DNA of 64,000 bases, taken from contig NZ_CP172558.1 of assembly GCF_046530675.1 (NCBI RefSeq), forward strand, positions 2,542,001 to 2,606,000, read 5' to 3'. Each line of letters opens with the position of its first letter. Position 1 is the stretch's first letter. The notes under the pieces were generated by a model. It was not told where the DNA came from. It worked only from the letters and a program-made list of their open reading frames with translations, and ran no database searches. Positions 58,286-64,000 of the stretch are shown here, piece by piece. Origin of the DNA: Chitinibacter sp046530675 (GTDB lineage Bacteria > Pseudomonadota > Gammaproteobacteria > Burkholderiales > Chitinibacteraceae). The translations under genes were made by a program, and so were the position numbers.

Positions 58286-58960
58286 ATGCTTGAAATCAAT
58301 CTGTTTGCGCTGTTTCTGGCCGGTTTGCTCGGCGGCGGGCATTGTATCGGCATGTGCGGCGGCATTGTGACTGCGTTTAGCCTGCAATTGCCGGCGGGCG
58401 CGCGCTGGCCGTATTTGCTCGGTTTTAATCTTGGACGTTTGGCCGGTTACGCCTTGATCGGCGCGATTCTTGGTGCGCTGGCGAGTTTTGCCACTTTGGG
58501 CGCTTTGCAAAGTGTCAAAATCGGCCTGTTTTTTGCCGCGAATCTACTGCTGATTGGGCTGGGTTTGTATATCGCCGGCTGGAGCAGGGCGCTGACGCGG
58601 ATTGAAGCTTTGGGTCAGCCGATCTGGCGACGTGTGCAACCTCTGATGCGTACGCTATTACCCATTAGGAGTATCTGGCAGACGCCCTTGATTGGCTTAC
58701 TCTGGGGCTGGATACCCTGCGGCCTGGTGTATACCGCCAGCCTGTCAGCGCTGGCCAGCGCCAACGCCATCAGCGGCGCAGGTGTCATGCTGGCCTTCGG
58801 TTTGGGTACTTTGCCCAATTTATTGCTGATGGGCTTGATGGCCAATCGCTTGCAAAACGCGCTCAAAAAAATCTGGCTACGTCGCGCTTGCGGTGTAATC
58901 GTGATTGCGCTGGCGCTGTATCAATTATTTCATTTAATGGGGTATATGCTTGCAGGTTAG
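58286..58960 (+). CDS. Sulfite exporter TauE/SafE (UreH-like) family membrane protein
   Basis: 224 aa from the ATG at 58286. Six to seven membrane helices; the N-terminal GGGHCIGMCGGIV has the His/Cys metal-binding look of the UreH_2 subgroup, often found beside fnr, hemN or cbb3 oxidase assembly genes. A role in copper handling for cytochrome oxidase is plausible but not shown. The last codons (GYMLAG) are encoded by the left arm of a GGGTATA-type repeat. Confidence 0.82.
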   Translation: MLEINLFALFLAGLLGGGHCIGMCGGIVTAFSLQLPAGARWPYLLGFNLGRLAGYALIGAILGALASFATLGALQSVKIGLFFAANLLLIGLGLYIAGWSRALTRIEALGQPIWRRVQPLMRTLLPIRSIWQTPLIGLLWGWIPCGLVYTASLSALASANAISGAGVMLAFGLGTLPNLLLMGLMANRLQNALKKIWLRRACGVIVIALALYQLFHLMGYMLAG

Positions 58961-58988
58961 TGTGAAATTGAACTGCATTGGTATACCC
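58940..58988. repeat. GGGTATA-family inverted repeat overlapping a stop codon
   Basis: GGGTATATGCTTGCAGGTT (58940-58958) and AACTGCATTGGTATACCC (58971-58988) are inverted, sharing GGGTATA and TGCAG-TT blocks. The left arm encodes the C-terminus of the TauE/SafE-like protein and the right arm stops 1 bp before the stop codon of the convergent GNAT gene. Confidence 0.65.
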
Positions 58989-58989
58989 G

Positions 58990-59586
58990 TTAGAGTATTT
59001 TCTGCATCAACACCGCATTGCCATACTGTGCCAGCGATTTGTCTTGCTTCGTGCACGGCGTAAATCCTAGTTTTCGCCAAAATGCCGGCGCATTGCCAAC
59101 GGCGACCAGCATCGCCAGTTTAAATCCCTGTTGTTCGCCCCAGCGCAAAGCGTGTCCGGCCAGCATTGTGCTCAACTTCAGCCCGCGTGCGGCGGGATGA
59201 ATTGCCAGATCGTGCAAATAAAAACAATCAGCATCGCTCGGCCACGCCACATCGCCGCGATTCAGCGCAGGCGGCGTTTCGCCCCGCCACGGATGCGTGA
59301 ACAAATAGCCCTGAACGTCGCCATCGACCTCGATCAGCCAATTGCAATCGGGCGCGTAATCGATTTTGGCTTGGAAAGTCGCCGCGTCTTCGAGTAACTC
59401 GGCCGGATAGCAAGCCGCCTGAATGCGTAAAATCGCCGCTAAATCCGCCGCCAGAATTGGGCGTAAGTGCCAAGCAAAAAGTTCCCCTGCTTCGTTACCT
59501 CGCCTTGTCGTACGAGTTGTACTGCCTGCGGCTTCGGTGTCTTGCTGGAAAACTTTTTGACGGTTACTTATAGAGATGGATGGCAC
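58990..59586 (-). CDS. GNAT family N-acetyltransferase with repeat-derived N-terminus
   Basis: 198 aa as the open frame stands. The GNAT domain begins at about residue 41 (HLRPILAADLAAILRIQAAC) and includes the acetyl-CoA loop AARGLKLSTMLAGHAL and the C-terminal FWRKLGFTPC. The first 40 residues come from the dispersed palindromic repeat (copy C) and are not part of the fold. Related proteins usually start with Met at the RP position, so the original start seems to have been lost when the repeat arrived. Either the ATG at 59586 is used, or a non-ATG start inside. Substrate unknown. Confidence 0.75.
   Translation of the reverse strand: MPSISISNRQKVFQQDTEAAGSTTRTTRRGNEAGELFAWHLRPILAADLAAILRIQAACYPAELLEDAATFQAKIDYAPDCNWLIEVDGDVQGYLFTHPWRGETPPALNRGDVAWPSDADCFYLHDLAIHPAARGLKLSTMLAGHALRWGEQQGFKLAMLVAVGNAPAFWRKLGFTPCTKQDKSLAQYGNAVLMQKIL
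59465..59570. repeat. Dispersed imperfect-palindrome element, copy C
   Basis: About 106 bp: AAGTGCCAAGCAAAAAGTTC at one end and AAAACTTTTTGACGGTTACTT at the other, centred on CGTACGAGTTGTAC. The arms pair imperfectly (AAAAAGTT with AACTTTTT among others). It shares long blocks with copy B, including TTACCTCGCCTTG and TTGTACTGCCT. It overlaps the first 41 codons of the GNAT frame. Confidence 0.72.
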
Positions 59587-59649
59587 TTGACCGCCGCCTT
59601 GGGTTTGGATTGAATGCGGCCTGTATTTTAATCGATTGAGAGTGCGATT

Positions 59650-59994
59650 GTGAGTACCGATAACCCCTGTATCAGCTGCGGCGCGTGCTGCGCCGCTTTT
59701 CGCGTCTCGTTTGATCGCTCCGAGTTGAGTAGCGAAGGCGGCTTAGTGCCCGACGGTTTAGCCGACTATGAAACCGCTTACACTGCCCGGATGCGCGGCA
59801 CCGACTACGCTCAGCCGCGCTGCCTTGCGCTCGTCGGCAACATCGGCGAGCAGGTTTCGTGCGGCATTTACCGCGAACGCCCATCGCCGTGCCGCGAATT
59901 TGGCATGCTGGCCGAAATTGGCGTATTCAGCGAAGCATGTAATCGCGCCAGAGCACGGCACGGATTGGCGCCGCTGGAGATTGCGGGGGAGTGA
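59650..59994 (+). CDS. YkgJ family cysteine cluster protein
   Basis: 114 aa from a GTG start. The N-terminal CISCGACC (Cys7, 10, 13, 14) with further cysteines at RCLAL, SCGIY, PCREF and ACNRAR gives the 8-Cys YkgJ/UPF0153 pattern that probably binds zinc or iron-sulfur. Function unknown. GAGAGTG-like Shine-Dalgarno upstream. Confidence 0.85.
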   Translation: MSTDNPCISCGACCAAFRVSFDRSELSSEGGLVPDGLADYETAYTARMRGTDYAQPRCLALVGNIGEQVSCGIYRERPSPCREFGMLAEIGVFSEACNRARARHGLAPLEIAGE

Positions 59995-60019
59995 GGTTTG
60001 CTGCGAATAGGGGTTTTAA

Positions 60020-60055
60020 AATAAATAACGGCGCTGTGGCGCCGTTATTTATTTT
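60020..60055. terminator. Bidirectional terminator
   Basis: AAATAACGGCGC (60023-60034) pairs perfectly with GCGCCGTTATTT (60039-60050) around TGTG, between convergent genes. Confidence 0.82.
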
Positions 60056-60095
60056 ATGAGCCAATCTTAATTACTCGAGGTGAGTATGTCTAGGG

Positions 60096-60788
60096 TTAAT
60101 CATTCCATCTTACTTTGATAGATTTTATTTCTTTGTTGTTCCATGCGATAACTGTTCCGGTTATTGTTTGTTTTATTCCATTTTTCTCGATATTTATTTT
60201 GTCTACATGAAAGTCGTATGTTGTACCCAATTCTTGTTTCGACATCTCAATCGCTTTTGTCTCGAAGGGTTTTTTGTGGAACTGATTGAAGGTCCACATG
60301 ATATTGGATATGACGGTAAAAGTTAAGCCTAAAATTATGGGTGTAAATATGTTTCTTGTCTTTTTTTTATTTGTTATTTGTGTTTTTATTTCTTGATGTC
60401 CAAGCTCTTTGATGGTCCAATAAAGAAATCCAAAAATAATAATGATTGTAATGAATAAGGTCGCCATGCTGACTGGAAAGAGCTTGATTTGTGTTAAGGT
60501 TAGTCCGATTGGTTGCGATATGATGTAAATCATAAAAATCAACGGCGCAAATATGGAAAGAGAAAACGCAGCTAACCAGCGAGTAATGGCAGCGGCGAGC
60601 AAGCTACCTCTCAAAATAAAAAGGCCAGGTACGATATTTGTTATTGTAAAAAATAAAATGAGTAAAATGCTATTGTGGAGGTTGTTACAATAAATGGAGT
60701 AGCAAATATTGAGTACTCCAATTGTAATAAATATCTTTCCTGCGCGATTTAAAATAAATGAGTGTGTTTTTTTATTTTTTTCGGTCAT
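60096..60788 (-). CDS. AT-rich hypothetical membrane protein
   Basis: 230 aa, not recognised. Four strong membrane helices lie in about 15-140 (for example SILLILFFTITNIVPGLFIL), a basic loop follows, one more helix at about 150-170, and then a soluble C-terminal domain of about 60 residues ending SIKVRWND. The gene is far richer in A and T, and in Ile, Lys and Asn codons, than all its neighbours, which points to recent acquisition. Its start overlaps a doubtful upstream frame. Confidence 0.65.
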   Translation of the reverse strand: MTEKNKKTHSFILNRAGKIFITIGVLNICYSIYCNNLHNSILLILFFTITNIVPGLFILRGSLLAAAITRWLAAFSLSIFAPLIFMIYIISQPIGLTLTQIKLFPVSMATLFITIIIIFGFLYWTIKELGHQEIKTQITNKKKTRNIFTPIILGLTFTVISNIMWTFNQFHKKPFETKAIEMSKQELGTTYDFHVDKINIEKNGIKQTITGTVIAWNNKEIKSIKVRWND

Positions 60789-61026
60789 GTTTTATTTGAT
60801 TTTGGACTTTTAATTTGAATGGCACTTTTGCTTTGTGCCGCTGATGTTTATTTGTTATTTCAAAGATTTTAATTATTTTTAGTGCCTTCTGCACGATGTT
60901 TTCGTTGTGTGTTCCATCGTGTATGCTTTGGGGGGCTAAAGCGATTAAAAACCTGTTTCTGTGGCACTTAAGCATCGCTCTAGCGATATACGGATGCCAG
61001 TATTGCTTTGGATCGTATGTTAACAC
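60772..61026 (-). CDS. Doubtful small AT-rich open frame upstream of the membrane protein
   Basis: 84 aa, strongly basic toward the C-terminus, no family recognised. It overlaps the start of the membrane-protein gene by 17 bp, as in a coupled pair, and shares its AT-richness. No clear ribosome binding site. It may simply be the leader of the acquired segment. Confidence 0.2.
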   Translation of the reverse strand: MLTYDPKQYWHPYIARAMLKCHRNRFLIALAPQSIHDGTHNENIVQKALKIIKIFEITNKHQRHKAKVPFKLKVQNQIKHDRKK

Positions 61027-61062
61027 TGATCTACACGGCTATACCCGTCATATCAAAGACGA

Positions 61063-61093
61063 CAAAAAAGGCAGCCTAAGCTGCCTTTTTTAT
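61063..61093. terminator. Bidirectional terminator next to the helicase gene
   Basis: AAAGGCAGC (61067-61075) pairs with GCTGCCTTT (61080-61088) around CTAA, with A and T runs on both sides. It ends the helicase transcript and closes the AT-rich segment. Confidence 0.85.
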
Positions 61094-61104
61094 TTCAAAC
61101 TGTC

Positions 61105-62871
61105 TTAGCTAAAACGACCACCGCCGCGATTGCCGCCTGCTGGTTTGCCGCCGTAGCCGCCGCCGTTACCACGTGGTGCGCCGCCGTCACGGTTGCCACC
61201 GTAACCGCCGCGATTGCCGTCGCGTGATTGACCATCACGGCTGCCGTAGCCACCTTCGCCGCGTGAACCACCGTCGCGATTACCCGCGTAGCCACCACGA
61301 TTGCCATCACGTTGACCGTCGCGACCGCCGTAATTGCCGCGTGGTGCTGAGTCGCGGTTGTAGCCGCCTGTGCGCTCGCCTGAGTGGTCACGAGACTGAC
61401 CTGAGCCGAAGCTGCGTTCGCGTGGTGCGCCCTGATAATCACCACGTGGTGCGCGATCACCGTAGCCGCCGCGACCTTCGCTGTGGCTGCCGTAGTTACC
61501 GCGTGATGCTTCGCTGCGATGGCCTTCCGGACGATCGCCGCGTGGAGCGCGATCGCCGTAGCTGCCGCCTTCACGGTTGCCTTGGTAGCCGCCACGACCG
61601 CCACCGCCGTTGCCTGCGCCGTAGCCGCCGCGACCACGACCGCCGCCGTTGCCCGGACGGCCACGATCACCACCGTGACCACCACGACCTGGCTGGAAGC
61701 GCGCTTCCAGACCTTCGATTTCTTGCGTGCTGAAGTCGATATTGTATTGACGACGGATTTTGGTCAGCAATGTAAAGTCGCTCTTAGTCACCAGAGAAAC
61801 GGCTTCACCCGAACGACCCGCGCGGCCAGTACGGCCAATACGGTGGATGTAGTCTTCCGAGAAGCGAGGCAGGTCGAAGTTGATGACCAGACTGATGCCG
61901 GCAACGTCGATACCACGGGCCGCAACGTCAGTGGCAACGAGCATGTCGATGTCGCTGCGACGCAGGCGATCCAGTGTGCGGCGACGATCACGTTGCGCCA
62001 AGTCGCCGTGCATCGCTGCGGCTTTAAAACCTTCCATTTTCAGCCATTCAGCGACTTCATCGGCAGAGAGCTTCGTGGCCGTAAAAATAATTGACTGTTG
62101 GCCTTCGTTTTTCTTCAGCAGCGCAGCAACGAGTTTCTGTTTGTGCTCGTAGCCATCTGCGTAATGTACAGACTGGGCAATTTGCGCTTGCATCGTGGCC
62201 TGTGGCGCCATTTCAACCAGTTTTGGCGAACGCAGCATTGGGCCGGCGAAACGCTGAACTGATTCTGTCAACGTGGCAGAGAACAACGCAGTTTGGCGCT
62301 CTTTTGGCAGCTGATCAACAATCGCTTCGACTTCGTCGATAAAGCCCATGTCGAGCATACGGTCTGCTTCGTCCAGCACCAGCAATTCCATACGACGGAA
62401 ATCGATACGGCCGCTGCGCAGCAAGTCAGTCAGACGACCTGGTGTGGCCACCAAGACTTCGTAAGGCTGCGCCAGCATTTTGTTTTGTACTGGGTATGGC
62501 ACGCCGCCAACGACGGTCACGACTTTGCAACGCGGGATTTTGCGGCACAATTCAGTTGCAACTTTGGAAACCTGTTCAGCCAATTCACGCGTTGGCGTCA
62601 AAACCAGAATACGTGGGCCACGTGCGTGGTGAGTCGATTCTTTAGTCAGGCGATGCAGAGCTGGGAGCAGGAAAGCGGCTGTTTTACCGGTACCTGTTTG
62701 TGCTGAAGCCATAATGTCATGGCCAGCGAGGATTTCCGGAATAGCAGCAGCTTGAATCGGTGTGGGTTTGGTAAAGCCTTGAGCTTCCAGAACTTCAGTA
62801 ATTTGGGGTGCAAGGCCTAAGGTTACGAATTCATTAGGCGTGTCTGTAGCGGTAGCAGCGGTATGCGACAT
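61105..62871 (-). CDS. DEAD-box RNA helicase with long RGG/GYG-rich tail (RhlE-like)
   Basis: 588 aa from the ATG at 62871. The helicase core covers about 15-380: Q motif and PTPIQ, AQTGTGKT (I), PTRELA (Ia), DEAD (II), SAT (III), ARGIDVAG (V) and HRIGRTGRAG (VI). The last ~190 residues are a low-complexity tail of RGG, GGYG and RDG units that should bind RNA loosely and may promote condensates or cold adaptation. RhlE is the closest family; DeaD/CsdA has an extra folded domain not seen here. Confidence 0.9.
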   Translation of the reverse strand: MSHTAATATDTPNEFVTLGLAPQITEVLEAQGFTKPTPIQAAAIPEILAGHDIMASAQTGTGKTAAFLLPALHRLTKESTHHARGPRILVLTPTRELAEQVSKVATELCRKIPRCKVVTVVGGVPYPVQNKMLAQPYEVLVATPGRLTDLLRSGRIDFRRMELLVLDEADRMLDMGFIDEVEAIVDQLPKERQTALFSATLTESVQRFAGPMLRSPKLVEMAPQATMQAQIAQSVHYADGYEHKQKLVAALLKKNEGQQSIIFTATKLSADEVAEWLKMEGFKAAAMHGDLAQRDRRRTLDRLRRSDIDMLVATDVAARGIDVAGISLVINFDLPRFSEDYIHRIGRTGRAGRSGEAVSLVTKSDFTLLTKIRRQYNIDFSTQEIEGLEARFQPGRGGHGGDRGRPGNGGGRGRGGYGAGNGGGGRGGYQGNREGGSYGDRAPRGDRPEGHRSEASRGNYGSHSEGRGGYGDRAPRGDYQGAPRERSFGSGQSRDHSGERTGGYNRDSAPRGNYGGRDGQRDGNRGGYAGNRDGGSRGEGGYGSRDGQSRDGNRGGYGGNRDGGAPRGNGGGYGGKPAGGNRGGGRFS

Positions 62872-63225
62872 GTTGGCAGTCCTTGTGGTGGGGCTGGGAT
62901 CAATCACCAGCACAACATCGACGCCAACCAGGAACAACCGCTAATCACAACTACTAGTGCGGGAATAAGGTCAGAGGCGATGAGATCGATAAGAATGTGT
63001 GAAATCAAGCACACAAGCGAAGGGGGCGAATTATGCCAACTTGTTGCAAATAATGCAACACCCAGAATTGAAAATATTGAAATTACATTTGCTTGCTGCT
63101 AGGCGGGCGGCAGCTATAAAAACTGCAGGATTTCAAGTCCTTGCAGTATGGGGAACTTTGCCCAACAGGTTGGCTTTCATGAAAAAGCCCCGAATCAATC
63201 GGGGCTCATCTGGTGGTTTAATTCA
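62872..63225. other. Gene-free stretch between helicase and adhE
   Basis: About 350 bp with no credible gene. It must hold the helicase promoter and leader (both on the minus strand). An imperfect hairpin CTGCAGGA/TCCTTGCAG lies at 63123-63146 and the adhE terminator at 63181-63206. The long leader would suit cold-responsive control, but no cold-box was identified. Confidence 0.4.
63181..63206 (-). terminator. Intrinsic terminator after adhE
   Basis: AGCCCCGA (63186-63193) pairs with TCGGGGCT (63199-63206) over five bases; on the minus strand it is followed by TTTTTC. Confidence 0.82.
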
Positions 63226-64000
63226 TTACTGTCCGTAGGTTTCTTTATATTCGCGGCCGTAATAGCTGTCGAGCAAGACCTGCTTCAACTCGCTGATCAG
63301 TGGGAAGCGCGGGTTGGCACCGGTACACTGATCATCGAACGCCTCTTCGGCAATCCGATCCACTTTGGCCAGGAAGTCAGCTTCATTAACGCCTGCGTCT
63401 TTGATTGACATCGGGATATTGAGCTCGCCTTTGAGTGAATCAACCCAGGCAATCAATGCCGCCACTTTCTGATCGTCGTTTTTGCCTGGCAAGCCGAGAT
63501 GTTCGGCAATGTCGGCGTAACGGCATTTCGCTTGCGGACGGTCGTACTGACTAAATGCGGTTTGCTTGGTCGGGATGTCCACTGCGTTGTAACGGATCAC
63601 ATTGCTGATCAGCAGGGCATTGGCCAGACCGTGCGCCAGATGGAACTCGGCACCGATTTTGTGCGCCATTGAATGACATACGCCAAGGAAGGCATTGGCA
63701 AATGCGATGCCGGCAATGGTTGCTGCATTGTGAACGCCTTCGCGCGCTTTTGGATCATTTGCGCCATTTGCATATGAAGACGGCAGATATTGCTTGAGCA
63801 GTTTCAATGCTTGCAATGCTTGTGGATCGCTGTATTCATTCGCCAGCACTGAAACATAAGCTTCCAGAGCATGTGTTACTGCATCGATCCCGCCAAAGGC
63901 TGTCAGCGATTTCGGCATGTTCATGACCAGATTCGAATCAACAATCGCCATATTGGGCGTCAATTCGTAATCGGCGATAGGATATTTCATGCCGGTTTTT
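63226..64000 (-). CDS. adhE: Bifunctional acetaldehyde-CoA/alcohol dehydrogenase, C-terminal part (runs off the window)
   Basis: About 257 C-terminal residues; the frame stays open to the right edge. The iron-dependent alcohol dehydrogenase half is clear: GGIDAVTHALEAYVS, then CHSMAHKIGAEFHLAHG with iron-ligand histidines. The tail PTKQTAFSQYDRP, RYADIAEHLGLPG and the ending YYGREYKE is characteristic of AdhE rather than stand-alone iron alcohol dehydrogenases. AdhE reduces acetyl-CoA to ethanol to regenerate NAD+ in fermentation. The N-terminal aldehyde dehydrogenase half lies outside. Confidence 0.9.
   Translation of the reverse strand, partial: KTGMKYPIADYELTPNMAIVDSNLVMNMPKSLTAFGGIDAVTHALEAYVSVLANEYSDPQALQALKLLKQYLPSSYANGANDPKAREGVHNAATIAGIAFANAFLGVCHSMAHKIGAEFHLAHGLANALLISNVIRYNAVDIPTKQTAFSQYDRPQAKCRYADIAEHLGLPGKNDDQKVAALIAWVDSLKGELNIPMSIKDAGVNEADFLAKVDRIAEEAFDDQCTGANPRFPLISELKQVLLDSYYGREYKETYGQ

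Noticed and set aside
61095..61733. Long Ala/Val- or Arg/His-rich frames over the helicase tail (both strands)
   Set aside because: They are by-products of the repetitive GC-rich DNA encoding the RGG tail.
1..64000. tRNA, rRNA, transposase, integrase, phage or CRISPR features
   Set aside because: None was recognised on reading both strands; a tRNA scan would be needed to exclude a missed tRNA.

Overview
The window looks like part of the chromosome of a Gram-negative betaproteobacterium, most plausibly a member of the Neisseriales (Chitinibacteraceae or Chromobacteriaceae type). This placement is an inference from gene content and order: surE-pcm-nlpD-rpoS, dapA-bamC, a LexA-like S24 repressor, class I PHA synthase with thiolase, FNR with hemN, AdhE, and a GlcNAc-type PTS permease as expected in a chitin user. 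Base composition is near even, with a few visibly AT-rich patches (about 4.97-5.30, 22.15-22.50 and 60.1-61.06 kb). I saw no rRNA, tRNA, CRISPR array, transposase or prophage.

Layout. 0-3.9 kb: lysine-catabolic aldehyde dehydrogenase and a prolyl oligopeptidase. 4-5.4 kb: orphan solute-binding protein and an AT-rich NTF2-fold immunity-like protein. 5.4-12.6 kb: tRNA hydroxylation protein TrhP with an FNR-like box upstream, a DUF4743 Nudix enzyme, class I fumarase, a predicted zincin, a Rieske oxygenase and a DMT transporter. 12.7-16.3 kb: stationary-phase cluster surE-pcm-nlpD-rpoS. 16.4-23.6 kb: dapC-dapD, msrA, queF, lexA, dusC, a small AT-rich gene pair and rlmG. 23.8-27.7 kb: iron ABC transporter with a Fur-like box. 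27.7-32.4 kb: divergent sulfide/persulfide island (BigR/SqrR-type repressor, two YeeE-type channels and SulP on one side; persulfide-dioxygenase-like enzyme, TrxC and DUF2892 on the other). 32.5-48.2 kb: PBP7-like peptidase, phaC and phaA, mscL, rlmM, a histidine kinase, a CbiM-like membrane protein, hydrolase, ferredoxin, cupin, acyP, metG, an Hpt protein, a TRIC-like channel and CoA pyrophosphatase. 48.3-55.1 kb: typA, dapA-bamC and the GlcNAc PTS. 55.2-59 kb: fnr with a cotranscribed unknown gene, hemN and a TauE/SafE-like protein. 59-64 kb: GNAT, YkgJ-like protein, an AT-rich membrane protein, an RGG-tailed DEAD-box helicase and the C-terminal part of adhE.

The strongest unusual signal is in the PTS gene. 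The IICB reading frame ends at A AAA AAG TAA; a 5-nt spacer and a two-tier stem-loop follow, and the IIA domain continues in the -1 frame. This has the architecture of a dnaX-type programmed -1 frameshift that would make both IICB and IICBA. A homopolymer error or a real indel must be excluded. Other non-coding structure includes a 268-bp element at 52823-53090 with 24-bp terminal inverted repeats and three internal hairpins; a roughly 105-bp palindromic repeat in three copies, one of which forms the 5' end of a GNAT gene; and GGGTATA-ended inverted repeats concentrated between convergent genes. The lexA promoter carries two GAAC-N4-GTTC palindromes, a motif better known from Gram-positive LexA.

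Together the genes describe a facultatively anaerobic heterotroph that stores polyhydroxyalkanoate, switches between respiration and fermentation (FNR, HemN, AdhE), takes up GlcNAc by PTS and ferric iron by ABC transport, detoxifies reactive sulfur, and makes and probably also degrades lysine.
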